Below are positions 1 through 8,205 of a stretch of 64,000 bases of DNA, one piece after another (positions within the stretch are counted from its first letter, which is position 1; each line of letters starts with the position of its first letter). The notes below the pieces were generated by a model. The model saw only the letters and a list, made by a program, of their open reading frames with translations, was not told where the DNA came from and made no database searches. The stretch covers positions 23,961-87,960 of the forward strand of contig CAIVZM010000035.1 in the NCBI GenBank assembly GCA_903910385.1, written 5' to 3'. This DNA comes from an uncultured Armatimonadota bacterium. GTDB lineage: Bacteria > Armatimonadota > Armatimonadia > Armatimonadales > Armatimonadaceae. A program made the position numbers and the translations under genes.

Positions 1-2
1 CC

Positions 3-260
3 GATGTTGAAGAGGACGAAGATATAGAACAGACCCTGAGCGAGATGGGCGAAGGAATTGTCGAGACGATGGTTCATGGCCCGCGCGCTCTGGCAAACGG
101 TCGTCCTGACCCGCAGTGGGTGCGTGGAACGTGCCCGGAATGCGGCGATGAGCTTGTCTCCAACCTGTACTATATCGGCGGCAAGGGCTACCTTCTTGTC
201 TGGGAATGCTGGAGCGGATTGGGCGAACGCCCCTCCTGTTGCTATCGCCGTGTCCTGTAA
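3..260 (+). CDS. C-terminal part of a zinc-ribbon protein (5' end outside window)
   Basis: The frame is open from the left edge and ends at the TAA at 258-260, so only the C-terminal 85 residues are visible. It begins with an acidic run (DVEEDEDIEQ) and continues into a cysteine pattern C-P-E-C-G, then W-E-C, then C-C-Y-R-R near the end, which suggests a small metal-binding ribbon. No family is recognised. The residues between the cysteines read as normal protein (a Tyr/Gly-rich beta-like stretch), which favours a real gene over a shadow frame. The overlapping +1 frame over the same bases looks like shadow coding. Confidence 0.5.
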   Translation, partial: DVEEDEDIEQTLSEMGEGIVETMVHGPRALANGRPDPQWVRGTCPECGDELVSNLYYIGGKGYLLVWECWSGLGERPSCCYRRVL

Positions 261-270
261 TAGCCGCGGC

Positions 271-306
271 AGAGAGTTAAGAGATAGAGAGTTAAGAGAT
301 AGAGAG
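271..306 (+). repeat. 15-bp tandem repeat, 2.4 copies, just upstream of a start codon
   Basis: AGAGAGTTAAGAGAT occurs at 271-285 and 286-300, and a third partial copy AGAGAG at 301-306 abuts the ATG at 307. Each unit carries an AGAGAG purine tract, so the last unit sits where the ribosome binding site of the next gene would be. Confidence 0.85.
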
Positions 307-1041
307 ATGCACGAAGAGATGGCGATTGTCACCACCATGACCCCTGCCAGCGCAAATAATCGCGAGGGGGGAGAGCGGGAAGTAGCGCGTGAATTGACGC
401 GCGTTCAGATTTACAAGCATGTCACCCGCGACCGTTTACTGGAAATAAATGACATGCTCAGTCTGGAACCGCGCCGCAGTAAAATTGCATTCACCTTACT
501 GGAATTCGATGAAAACTACCGCGTGGCGACACGGGTGCGGCACTACGCCGACGCACCGGATTTCAAGCTGGTCTGCTGGGACATTTTGAACAACTGTTTC
601 GATGAATGGACAGACCACAAAGGCACTCCCCATGAGGATATTTTGCAGGCGAGAACGATGACCCTGCGTAAAGACTCGAAGTACCGCCAGCCATTCGTCA
701 TCAAGATTGATAACGGCATCGGCGAGACCATGCCAGGCGGAGCCGTGAAGATGGTACGGGAGATCGACTCGCTGACGCTTCTGCTTTCGGAACGCGATGC
801 CCGTCGGTTAGCGCAGACCGTTCTGGACTATATTCGCGACTGGGAGACAATCAATTTCCGTAAACGTCAGGAAGCGCAAACGGTTCTTGTTTCTTTACCA
901 GAACAGATGGAACATTCCGCCCCTGCTTCGTCGTCTGAGAATAGGAAAATTGCGACTTCTACCGGCGCTTCCAGAGTTACGACAGAGGAAGAAGAACACA
1001 CACCAAAATCACGACGGGGCAAGTTGACGTCCGTTGCGTGA
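307..1041 (+). CDS. conserved-looking hypothetical protein, 244 aa
   Basis: I do not recognise the family. The protein is soluble, without signal peptide or membrane segments. It has a mixed alpha/beta middle part and a C-terminal helix rich in charged residues (around ERDARRLAQTVLDYIRDWE), followed by a polar Ser/Thr/Glu-rich tail ending in a basic cluster. The frame is open further upstream to 58, but the upstream part reads as low-complexity shadow of the preceding zinc-ribbon frame and of the tandem repeat. The ATG at 307, placed just after the AGAGAG tract, or the ATG at 319, is therefore the better start. A factor-independent terminator follows at once. Confidence 0.6.
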   Translation: MHEEMAIVTTMTPASANNREGGEREVARELTRVQIYKHVTRDRLLEINDMLSLEPRRSKIAFTLLEFDENYRVATRVRHYADAPDFKLVCWDILNNCFDEWTDHKGTPHEDILQARTMTLRKDSKYRQPFVIKIDNGIGETMPGGAVKMVREIDSLTLLLSERDARRLAQTVLDYIRDWETINFRKRQEAQTVLVSLPEQMEHSAPASSSENRKIATSTGASRVTTEEEEHTPKSRRGKLTSVA

Positions 1042-1052
1042 ATTACAGAAGA

Positions 1053-1080
1053 AAAAGTCGCTCCGAAAGGAGCGGCTTTT
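1053..1080 (+). terminator. hairpin terminator after the unknown gene
   Basis: The arms AAAGTCGCTCC and GGAGCGGCTTT pair around a GAAA tetraloop with one G-T wobble and run into TTTT. It lies 11 bases after the stop codon at 1041. Confidence 0.85.
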
Positions 1081-1168
1081 CGTGTATGTACGCTCTATAA
1101 AACGGTGAGATGCCCCTTTCGAGGAAGGGTGTATCCATTCGCAACCACCTTCCCCCATCTCCATCCGA

Positions 1169-1210
1169 CGACTGCAATCGTCTTGTTTGTCGACTGCAAT
1201 CGTCTTGTTT
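1169..1210 (+). repeat. 20-bp direct repeat, period 22
   Basis: The 20-base unit CGACTGCAATCGTCTTGTTT occurs at 1169-1188 and again at 1191-1210, separated by GT. It lies in the intergenic space before the ferredoxin promoter. The two copies are identical, so the duplication is recent. Confidence 0.9.
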
Positions 1211-1222
1211 ACAGATGAACGC

Positions 1223-1250
1223 TTGATTCTTTTTCGACGACGGGTATAAT
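1223..1250 (+). promoter_or_regulatory. promoter of the ferredoxin gene
   Basis: TTGATT at 1223-1228 and a consensus TATAAT at 1245-1250 are separated by 16 bases, and the -10 box is preceded by GGG. Transcription would start near 1257, giving about 40 bases of leader before the ATG at 1297. Confidence 0.75.
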
Positions 1251-1296
1251 CAACACAATGGTTCCCCGAAGGTTCGGGGACGCTTCGGAGGAAAAT

Positions 1297-1542
1297 ATGC
1301 CCTACGTTATCGCCGAGCCGTGCGTCGGCGTCAAGGATAAAAGTTGCGTCGCAGTCTGTCCCGTAGACTGCATTCACGGCGGCGACGGTGACGATCCCCA
1401 GCTCTACATCGATCCGGCGGAGTGTATAGACTGCGGTCTATGCGAGCCCGAATGTCCCGTGGACGCTATCTTCATGGAAGATGAAGTTCCGGCAAAATGG
1501 AAAAATTTCATTCAGTTAAACGTGGACTTCTACAAAAAATAA
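1297..1542 (+). CDS. fdxA: 7Fe (3Fe-4S/4Fe-4S) ferredoxin
   Basis: This 81-residue cytoplasmic electron carrier closely resembles Thermus-type seven-iron ferredoxins in its opening (MPYVIAEPC) and cysteine spacing. Cys 9, 17 and 21 (C-x7-C-x3-C-P) and Cys 25 form the first set, and the C-x2-C-x2-C-x3-C-P pattern (CIDCGLCEPECP) forms the second. Known members shuttle electrons between redox enzymes; the partner here cannot be read from the neighbours. The ATG at 1297 is chosen because GGAGG lies just upstream and homologues start with MPYV or MPHV. An in-frame ATG at 1258 lies almost at the predicted transcription start. It is flanked by its own promoter and terminator, so it is monocistronic. 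Confidence 0.93.
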   Translation: MPYVIAEPCVGVKDKSCVAVCPVDCIHGGDGDDPQLYIDPAECIDCGLCEPECPVDAIFMEDEVPAKWKNFIQLNVDFYKK

Positions 1543-1569
1543 TCGGATTGACGCATTAACGCTCAACTT

Positions 1570-1614
1570 AAAGCGGTTCTTTTCTCTGATATGACAGGGT
1601 AAAGAACCGCTTTT
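1570..1614 (+). terminator. terminator after ferredoxin
   Basis: AAAGCGGTTCTTT at 1570-1582 pairs with AAAGAACCGCTTT at 1601-1613, with a T run at the end. It could act in both directions. Confidence 0.85.
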
Positions 1615-1698
1615 CCATTTCGGACGCAATTTGCACCTTCTGTCCATAAACGCTTTATATGATGAAAGCCTTATAACGGTAAAAAGTCGAAAATCAAA

Positions 1699-2136
1699 AT
1701 GGAGCCAGTGACGCCAGAGACTCTGACCGCACGAATTTGTGTACGGACGTATGAATTGGATTCGTTCGGGCATGTTAACAATGCCGCTTACCTGAACTAT
1801 CTGGAGGAAGCTCGCTCCGAGTTTCTCAAACAGATGGGACTATCTTTTCATGATTTCGCCCGATATGGAGTCCAACTGGTCATCATGGAAGCGCACGTCT
1901 ATTACAAATCTCCAGCGCGATACGGCGACGAAATAGAAATAACGGCGACGTTCCGGGACGTGCGTCCCGCTTCCGCCTTTATCGATTACACTCTGACTGA
2001 GATTGCCAGCGGTAGATTGATCGCTACCGCAATCACCAGAGGAGCGTTTGTGGACGCATCGACGGGTCGTCCGGTTCGCGCTCCGGAATCTTTTCGAAGC
2101 GCCTTTACAACTTTTTCGACAGCCCCGTCCCCCTGA
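1699..2136 (+). CDS. acyl-CoA thioesterase of the 4HBT/YbgC hot-dog family
   Basis: The 145-residue protein has the 4HBT signature near its N terminus: Y-x-L-D-S-F-G-H-V-N-N-A-A-Y-L-N-Y-L-E-E-A-R. The Asp-x-x-x-x-His-x-N-N group is the usual catalytic region of hot-dog thioesterases that hydrolyse acyl-CoA or 4-hydroxybenzoyl-CoA. Length and the following beta-rich region fit the family. Substrate cannot be told from sequence. The ATG at 1699 has no strong Shine-Dalgarno but sits in an A-rich leader. The gene is followed after 89 bases by a CPBP protease gene on the same strand. Confidence 0.88.
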   Translation: MEPVTPETLTARICVRTYELDSFGHVNNAAYLNYLEEARSEFLKQMGLSFHDFARYGVQLVIMEAHVYYKSPARYGDEIEITATFRDVRPASAFIDYTLTEIASGRLIATAITRGAFVDASTGRPVRAPESFRSAFTTFSTAPSP

Positions 2137-2225
2137 CTCCGCCGGCGTATGCGCCCAGAAGCGTACAAAAATCCTACGCCGCGAGCCAGCGGTAACCATT
2201 TGCGAATCTGCAGGGTCTGCAATAC

Positions 2226-3200
2226 ATGAAAAATACCGATACTGTTACTGCGCCTCCCAATTGCGTCCCCTCACGTGCAGAAAAGATCCCCCCGCCGGAC
2301 AGCAGGGGACGACGGATCGCCATGTTTCCTCTGACACGGATTATTCTGGCGTTTCTTATTATTGGAATAGCGGCGCTGATCGGACAAAGCCTTCCCCTCG
2401 CCATTCAAAAATTATTACTTCTGGCGAACAAGGAATTACCGACCTTTATTTCTCAGGTTCTATCCGCCGCTTTCGCTCTATCAGCATACCGTTTTTTTGT
2501 TCTGCTCCTCGAACGGCGATCCCCTTCGGAAATGGATACGATGGGGTTGATAAAAGAACTGGGGACGGGTCTTGCGCTCGGCGCAGGGATTATGACTGCG
2601 ATAGTTGGGATACTATGGTTGGCGGGAAGCTACCATGTCATAGCAACGAACCCTGTCTCTATACTTTTACCCATCATCGGCATCAGCATCATTTCGGGCG
2701 TCGTGGAGGAAATTCTTTTTCGTGGCATCATTTTTCGCATCACCGAAGAAAGCATGGGTACAATCTTTGCACTTATCGTTTCCTCAGCGATTTTTGGCTT
2801 TCTCCATGCTGCAAACCCTGGCGCGACATGGTTTAGCTCTCTTGCCATCGCTCTGGAAGCGGGCTTATTACTGGGGATGACGTTTGTCCTGACCCGACGC
2901 TTATGGTTATCTGTGGGAGTCCATGCAGGATGGAACTTTACGCAGGGCGGAATTTTTGGCGTTCCCGTCTCCGGGACTACCGTCAAGGGACTGCTTGTCC
3001 CGCGTATTACCGGACCGGAATGGTTGACCGGAGGAGCGTTCGGAGCGGAAGCCTCTGTTATCGCGATCCTTATTTGTCTTTCCACTTTCGCCGTGTTGAC
3101 CTTTTTTGCCGCTCGTCACTCCTATTTCATCAAGCCGTTCTGGAACCGAACGCGCCCGTCAGACCGGACGCACGATGATGGTATAGAGACAACGGGATAA
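2226..3200 (+). CDS. CPBP-family intramembrane metalloprotease (CAAX protease-like)
   Basis: This 324-residue polytopic membrane protein carries the three motifs of the CPBP (Abi) family. These are E-E-I-L-F-R at about residues 160-165, F-G-F-L-H at about 190-195, and H-A-G-W-N-F at about 233-238, whose Glu, His and Asn residues bind the catalytic metal. About eight hydrophobic segments are visible. Bacterial members include putative prenyl-protein peptidases and bacteriocin self-immunity proteins; nothing nearby indicates a bacteriocin. The N-terminal 30 residues are polar and cytoplasmic. Start at ATG 2226, with a weak AGGGT upstream. Confidence 0.88.
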   Translation: MKNTDTVTAPPNCVPSRAEKIPPPDSRGRRIAMFPLTRIILAFLIIGIAALIGQSLPLAIQKLLLLANKELPTFISQVLSAAFALSAYRFFVLLLERRSPSEMDTMGLIKELGTGLALGAGIMTAIVGILWLAGSYHVIATNPVSILLPIIGISIISGVVEEILFRGIIFRITEESMGTIFALIVSSAIFGFLHAANPGATWFSSLAIALEAGLLLGMTFVLTRRLWLSVGVHAGWNFTQGGIFGVPVSGTTVKGLLVPRITGPEWLTGGAFGAEASVIAILICLSTFAVLTFFAARHSYFIKPFWNRTRPSDRTHDDGIETTG

Positions 3201-3233
3201 ACCCTTATATGTTTCCTTAATTCGCATTTCGGG

Positions 3234-3239
3234 TACAAT
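3234..3239 (+). promoter_or_regulatory. -10 element of galE
   Basis: TACAAT is preceded by GGG, the extended -10 form seen repeatedly in this window. No clear -35 box is present. The AAGGAG ribosome binding site of galE follows about 20 bases downstream. Confidence 0.55.
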
Positions 3240-3275
3240 AGAAACTCATACCTACCATCAAGGAGCAAACTCCCT

Positions 3276-4268
3276 TTGTCTATCCTCGTTATCGGCGGAG
3301 CGGGCTATATCGGTTCGCATACGACGTTGACCCTCAAAGAGCGCGGCTATCAGCCCATTGTCTTCGATTCACTGGAACTCGGACATCGTAAAGTCATTGA
3401 AATTCTGGATGTCCCATTCGTGCATGGAGATTACGGCGACCTTGGCGCGCTGAACCGCACTATTAAAAAATACGATGTGGATGCCGTAATGCATTTTGGC
3501 GCCTATGCGTCCGTGGGCGATTCTGTTGTAGACCCCGCCAAATATTACGAGAGCAACATTGGTAGAGGATTGGTACTGCTCCGCGCCGTTCTGGACAACG
3601 GCATCAAGAATTTTATTTTTTCCTCCTCCGCCGCGACGTATGGCGAACCACAGATCGTCCCCATTCCGGAAAATCATCCCCAGAAAACGACCAATCCTTA
3701 TGGGGAAACGAAACTGATGTTCGAGCGCATTCTGCGCGACTATGACCATGCCTTCGGACTGAAATCGGTATCGCTCCGCTACTTCAATGCGGCGGGCGCC
3801 GATGCCGAAGGACGATTGGGCGAAGACCATACGCCGGAATTACACATCCTGCCGCTTGTCATTGACGCCGCGCTAGGACGTCGCCCCGATATCAAGGTCT
3901 TTGGAACGGACTGGGATACCCGTGATGGCTCCTGCCTACGGGATTTCGTCCATGTCTATGATCTGGCGGACGCGCATATCCGGGCCCTGGAATACCTCAA
4001 AAAAGGTGGTTCCACTACCGCCTATAATCTCGGAAACTCTTACGGAACCACGGTACTTGAAGCGATTGCCGCTGTGGAAAAGGTCTCCGGCAAGAAAGTC
4101 ACGGTCGTCCCTGCGCCGCGTCGCCCCGGCGACCCCGGACGCCTCGCCGCATCCTGTGATCGTATTCGTGAGGAACTCGGTTGGGATCCCAAATATCCCG
4201 ATATCGAGACCATCATCGCACACGCCTACAAATGGCGCGAGTCGCACCCCAACGGATACAACTCCTGA
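3276..4268 (+). CDS. galE: UDP-glucose 4-epimerase
   Basis: This 330-residue short-chain dehydrogenase/reductase interconverts UDP-glucose and UDP-galactose with bound NAD. The Rossmann motif GGAGYIGS lies at residues 7-14. The catalytic S-S-A-A-T-Y-G run and the Y-G-E-T-K (YxxxK) lie near residues 124-151. The N-P-Y-G-E-T-K-L-M-F-E and R-Y-F-N-A-A-G-A motifs are typical of GalE rather than other sugar epimerases. The start is a TTG, chosen because AAGGAG lies about 10 bases upstream and the Rossmann strand starts right after. It is convergent with rsgA. Confidence 0.95.
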   Translation: MSILVIGGAGYIGSHTTLTLKERGYQPIVFDSLELGHRKVIEILDVPFVHGDYGDLGALNRTIKKYDVDAVMHFGAYASVGDSVVDPAKYYESNIGRGLVLLRAVLDNGIKNFIFSSSAATYGEPQIVPIPENHPQKTTNPYGETKLMFERILRDYDHAFGLKSVSLRYFNAAGADAEGRLGEDHTPELHILPLVIDAALGRRPDIKVFGTDWDTRDGSCLRDFVHVYDLADAHIRALEYLKKGGSTTAYNLGNSYGTTVLEAIAAVEKVSGKKVTVVPAPRRPGDPGRLAASCDRIREELGWDPKYPDIETIIAHAYKWRESHPNGYNS

Positions 4269-4284
4269 AAAATGGCTCACATTA

Positions 4285-4315
4285 GTCCCGGAAGTGAGAG
4301 CGGCGCTTCCGGGAC
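4285..4315. terminator. hairpin between convergent galE and rsgA
   Basis: GTCCCGGAAG at 4285-4294 pairs perfectly with CTTCCGGGAC at 4306-4315 over an 11-base loop. It lacks a good T run, so it may work as a bidirectional or weak terminator. Confidence 0.6.
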
Positions 4316-4378
4316 CGTTCCGCAGTCGCCTCTATCCGCCTCGCCCTGGTATAACCGTGACCGAAAATCTTACGGCTT

Positions 4379-5371
4379 CTAAACGGTCATTTGCAAATAA
4401 CTCTCATAGCGACGCTGCTGGATTTCCCCACGCTTCAATGCGGCGCGGATGGCGCACCCCGGTTCATTTCGGTGTCGACAGTTGGGAAATTTGCATTCCC
4501 CCATCAGAGGAAGCATCTCCGGAAAATTGAAGGCGATGTCCTCGGTGGGAACATCCCAGAATTCGATTTGGCGCAGACCGGGTGTGTCCGCAACCCATCC
4601 GCCGAAGTTCAACCGCAACAGTTCCGCTCCGACCGTCGTATGCCGTCCCTTGAAAGTGACCAGACCGACATCGCTGACGCGCAGTTTCAGACCGGGTTGT
4701 ATAGCGTTCAGCAAGGACGACTTACCGACCCCCGACGGTCCACAGAAAGCGGATATACGCCCTTTGAGACGCTCTTTAATATCTTCGATCCCCTGCCCCG
4801 ACCGGGCGCTGACGGCAAGGACATCATAGCCAACAGCGCGATAAGAATCTGCGATTTCTTCGAGTTCGGCAGGGGGGGCGAGATCGGCTTTGTTCAGCAC
4901 GATCAGAATATCGAGTTCGGCATCCTCGGCAAGCGCCAGAAAGCGATCTAACTTATAGAGGTCAGGACGAGGTTCGGCGGCAGCGAAGGTGATTATGACC
5001 AGATCGAGGTTTGCTACCAGAGTTTGACGTTCCCGTTCATTACCGGAACGCCGTGTCAGTGCGGCGCGACGCGGCAATACCATCTCGATAACGCCAGTTT
5101 TACCGGATTCTTCTACAGCGATTTCGACCCGGTCTCCGACTGCAATGGGGTCTGTCTCTTTGAGCTTTTTGACTTTTTCGACACGTTGGCGACGGTTCGG
5201 GCTTTCCGGGTAAGTTAAATTCTTTTTCAGATTTCCGCGTAACTTGCAGGCGTAAATTCGCCCGGTATCGGTTTCGACGGTATAAAAACCGTTTCCCGCT
5301 CTGGTCACCACACCTTCACTACGTTCCTGAAAAATCTCTCGCAGTTCAGGAGCCGCTTTAAGTTCACGCAT
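4379..5371 (-). CDS. rsgA: small ribosomal subunit biogenesis GTPase RsgA
   Basis: RsgA is a circularly permuted GTPase that helps late maturation of the 30S subunit. The 330-residue protein shows the family order: an N-terminal OB-fold, then the G4 motif N-K-A-D before the P-loop G-P-S-G-V-G-K-S-S, then D-T-P-G (G3). The C-terminal zinc knuckle is C-K-F-P-N-C-R-H followed by E-P-G-C. The G2 region K-G-R-H-T-T is also present. The ATG at 5371 is preceded by AGGAG about 12 bases upstream. It is divergent from the LCP gene. Confidence 0.95.
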   Translation of the reverse strand: MRELKAAPELREIFQERSEGVVTRAGNGFYTVETDTGRIYACKLRGNLKKNLTYPESPNRRQRVEKVKKLKETDPIAVGDRVEIAVEESGKTGVIEMVLPRRAALTRRSGNERERQTLVANLDLVIITFAAAEPRPDLYKLDRFLALAEDAELDILIVLNKADLAPPAELEEIADSYRAVGYDVLAVSARSGQGIEDIKERLKGRISAFCGPSGVGKSSLLNAIQPGLKLRVSDVGLVTFKGRHTTVGAELLRLNFGGWVADTPGLRQIEFWDVPTEDIAFNFPEMLPLMGECKFPNCRHRNEPGCAIRAALKRGEIQQRRYESYLQMTV

Positions 5372-5598
5372 ACATTAGTAGCTTTCTCCTGTCACGGAAT
5401 GAATTGCGCTCACTTACAATCGGATTAAGAAGGAACTTATTCGATATATAAACAATCACCGATTGAGCGAATTTCCTGCAACAGATAAAAAAAGTTGAGT
5501 TGCGGAAACAAAACATCCCCTGTAAAGCAGTATAGCATAATTGCACATTCCTTACCGAGACTTACAGGACAACGCGTAACGGAGCGAGCGGAGCGTTC

Positions 5599-7071
5599 AT
5601 GGGTTCAACCAGGTTCAAAACAGTTCAACGGAAATCTCAAGGCGGCGCCAGACGCGTCGCGCTTATTGTTACGCTTCTTTGTAGCGCGGCTCTTGCGGTC
5701 CTGGGCGGACTGGCATTCCGTACCATACATAATATTGGCGGAGAAGGCGGGGCGAAATCGGTCATTGAAACGTTGCGTGATCCCCGCGCCAAATTCCCAG
5801 CAGATAAGAGTCGTATAAACATTATAGTCTACGGTAAGGACTACGACTACGACTCGATGGGGAATCGCTTTACACAGGGTTCTGGACAGGGTCGCGGATC
5901 GCGCACAGACTCCATCGTTGTCGCATCACTGGATCTGGACCGTAAGACGATCTCCCTTCTTTCAATTCCTCGTGATACCCGAATTGAGGGAGAGGACGGT
6001 AAAATCGGAAAAATTAATGCCGTCTATCGAAACCATGGTCGGGAATCATTCCTCAAGACCGTCACGAACTTGCTCGGAGTTGAGCCCGATTACTATGTTG
6101 GTATCAAGTCGGATGCCATGGGTAAAGTTGTAGATACTCTGGGTGGAGTGGAAGTCGAGACGCTGGACGCCATGGAATACGTGGACGCTCATGCGGGTCT
6201 CCATATCAACCTGCCCAAAGGAAAACAGGTCGTCAATGGAGAGCAGGCTATTGGCTTCGCCCGTTTCCGGGAAGCGGATATCTACGAACGCGATGAGAAG
6301 GGTATGCCCATCTATCTGGGCTATAAAGACCGTGCGGGAAACCCTGTCTTCAAACGCCGTTCAAAAATCGTCCACTCAGAGGAAGAAGGCGACCCTCGTC
6401 GTATGGCCCGCCAGCAGCAACTCATCAAAGCGATGGCGAAGCGAGCCACCTCAGGCGCGAACCTTTTTCAACTGGATCATCTGGTCAATGTCACTCTGGA
6501 GCAATTAGAGACTAACCTTGACCGCATGCAGATTTTCGCAATCGCCGCCCTGTTCCGAACCGCAAACCCGGACTCCATTGTCACCGGGACGTTACAGGGG
6601 CACGGCGAGATTCGCGGCGGCACGTATATGGTTATTCTGGATAAAGATAAGAAAAAGGCGGCGGTAGACTGGTTACTCAAGGGCGACGAGACCGCTGCCA
6701 ATCACCTGACCGTCGTCTCCGTAGAGAATGCCACGGAAATACGCGGCGCGGCGCGGCGCGTGGGCGATTTGCTGAAACAGGAAGGGTTCGATGTCGCTCA
6801 CATGGGAAATGCCACCCACGCCTCAACAGCGGTTACAGGAAGCCCAACTCCCCCTTCCGGCGCGGAATCGACACGGATCATTTATGTCAAAGCCTCTTTC
6901 GCCCAACGCGCCCAGCGCATCGCTGAACTGATCGGTGGCGGGATGCTGGAAAAAAGCCGGGTTCCCGACCATGCCGGCGTCGAAGGCTACGAACACGAGC
7001 TTTCCGATATCCGCGTGATTCTGGGGCGCGATCTCGCGGTGAAATACGCCACGCTTGTCACCGAACGCTGA
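5599..7071 (+). CDS. LytR-CpsA-Psr (LCP) family cell-wall glycopolymer transferase
   Basis: The 490-residue protein has a short basic N terminus, one membrane segment at about residues 20-42, and an extracellular LCP domain. The LCP domain shows G-S-R-T-D-S-I-V-V-A, L-L-S-I-P-R-D-T and I-N-A-V-Y motifs, whose Arg and Asp residues bind pyrophosphate of lipid-linked substrates. A LytR C-terminal domain follows from about residue 370 (V-V-S-V-E-N-A-T). Known LCP enzymes attach teichoic acids, capsule or arabinogalactan to peptidoglycan; in a diderm the substrate may differ. An insertion of about 40 charged residues lies between the G-F-A-R-F-R-E and D-P-R-R-M-A-R-Q motifs. Start ATG 5599 follows GGAGCG. 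Confidence 0.92.
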   Translation: MGSTRFKTVQRKSQGGARRVALIVTLLCSAALAVLGGLAFRTIHNIGGEGGAKSVIETLRDPRAKFPADKSRINIIVYGKDYDYDSMGNRFTQGSGQGRGSRTDSIVVASLDLDRKTISLLSIPRDTRIEGEDGKIGKINAVYRNHGRESFLKTVTNLLGVEPDYYVGIKSDAMGKVVDTLGGVEVETLDAMEYVDAHAGLHINLPKGKQVVNGEQAIGFARFREADIYERDEKGMPIYLGYKDRAGNPVFKRRSKIVHSEEEGDPRRMARQQQLIKAMAKRATSGANLFQLDHLVNVTLEQLETNLDRMQIFAIAALFRTANPDSIVTGTLQGHGEIRGGTYMVILDKDKKKAAVDWLLKGDETAANHLTVVSVENATEIRGAARRVGDLLKQEGFDVAHMGNATHASTAVTGSPTPPSGAESTRIIYVKASFAQRAQRIAELIGGGMLEKSRVPDHAGVEGYEHELSDIRVILGRDLAVKYATLVTER

Positions 7072-7126
7072 GCGAGGTTCGGTTTACGGCTCCGTCAGAT
7101 CTAACATTAACGATCTGGCAATACGG

Positions 7127-7132
7127 TACAAT
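7127..7132 (+). promoter_or_regulatory. -10 element immediately upstream of the adk start codon
   Basis: TACAAT preceded by CGG ends only five bases before the ATG at 7138. The expected start of transcription therefore falls on or next to the start codon, implying a leaderless mRNA. No Shine-Dalgarno is present. Confidence 0.6.
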
Positions 7133-7137
7133 ACACC

Positions 7138-7755
7138 ATGAATCCAGTAACTCAGACCCAGTATCGTGCGGTATTACTCTTCGGCGCACCCGGTTCCGGT
7201 AAAGGCACGGTGGGAAAGGCATTGGGAGCCATTCCCGGATTTGTCCATGTCGCCTGTGGCGACCTCTTCCGGATGCTGGACACACAGACCGCTCTGGGTC
7301 GGGCGTTCATGGAGTATTCCTCCAAAGGCTTACTCGTTCCGGACGAGATTACGGTAGCCATGTGGAAAGATTCCATCGACTCGATGATCGCGGCGCACGC
7401 CTTCGTTCCGGATCGGGACACCCTGGTTCTGGATGGCATTCCGCGCAACGTAGCGCAGGCAAAAGAACTGGAGCCTTTCCTGACCGTCATTCGTATTCTG
7501 CATCTGGTGTGCTCAGATGAAAATCTGATGTTTGAGCGGATTCGCCGTCGAGCATTGAAGGAGAACCGGTTGGATGACGCTTCCGAAGAGGTGATCCGAC
7601 GCCGATGGGAAGTGTATGACTCAGAAACGCGACCCGTTCTGGAACACTATTCGAAAAAAATCGTTACTCAAGTGGAAGCGTCCGGGTCACCCTTACAGGT
7701 AATCCATACCATTCTGGGTTATATGATTTATGATTCCGCCCAGACTCGTATTTAG
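7138..7755 (+). CDS. adenylate kinase family nucleoside monophosphate kinase
   Basis: The 205-residue protein has the P-loop G-A-P-G-S-G-K-G-T at residues 16-24, D-G-I-P-R-N (the family D-G-F-P-R motif), and R-L-D-D-A-S-E-E-V-I-R-R-R. These support transfer of phosphate from ATP to AMP or a related nucleotide. The lid region is short and lacks zinc-binding cysteines. Because the secretory cluster that usually holds adk (secY-adk-map) is not here, this may be a second, diverged paralogue rather than the housekeeping enzyme. The start is ATG 7138, with no ribosome binding site and a -10 box five bases upstream. Confidence 0.82.
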   Translation: MNPVTQTQYRAVLLFGAPGSGKGTVGKALGAIPGFVHVACGDLFRMLDTQTALGRAFMEYSSKGLLVPDEITVAMWKDSIDSMIAAHAFVPDRDTLVLDGIPRNVAQAKELEPFLTVIRILHLVCSDENLMFERIRRRALKENRLDDASEEVIRRRWEVYDSETRPVLEHYSKKIVTQVEASGSPLQVIHTILGYMIYDSAQTRI

Positions 7756-7886
7756 AACAAATTACAGGAAGTCTCATATCGCGCCAATGCCGCATCACAC
7801 GACAATGACGGGACTCTTACCCCAGGGGTCGAAAAGAATCGTGCGTTGACGATAATTCGCTCAAGGACGAGCGTTCGGCGTACCCA

Positions 7887-8069
7887 TCACACAAGACGGG
7901 TTTTGGGTTGATCGAATTACTCATCGTCATTGCCAATTATTGCTACTTGGATGGTCATGTCCGGTCGGTCAAGCGCGAAGTGTTCGTTCATGAACTTACT
8001 CCGGAAGACCAGAATCTCCTTATCGGCGTCCGTTATATCGGGGATAAGTGGATGGTACGCGAAGAGTAA
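7887..8069 (+). pseudogene. remnant of a type IV pilin-like / H-X9-DG pseudopilin gene
   Basis: The frame reads SHKTGFGLIELLIVIA, the classic prepilin cleavage site and hydrophobic helix (normally G-F-T-L-I-E-L-L-V-V-I-A). It then jumps directly to N-Y-C-Y-L-D-G-H-V-R-S-V, which resembles the C-terminal H-X9-DG-associated motif of DUF1559-type pseudopilins. About 200-300 residues of the globular head that normally separates these parts are missing, and I find no start codon in this frame after the stop at 7806-7808. I read this as one gene collapsed by an internal in-frame deletion. The rest of the gap from 7756 to 8205 shows nothing else. Confidence 0.65.
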
Positions 8070-8205
8070 CTCCGGAATAGTTGAGAGGATTCAGCGATAA
8101 CGGAAAACGAACGTCCCGAAAGCATTATTCCTGTCACCAAGCGACGAAAACCGCATATTTCGGGCTATACTATATAAGACGGTAACCCTGTCGCTTGATA
8201 CACAT

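Noticed and set aside
2048..2836. 262-residue ORF overlapping the thioesterase and CPBP genes
   Set aside because: Composition is rich in Arg, His, Ser and Cys with no motif, and it is a shadow of two well-supported genes in other frames.
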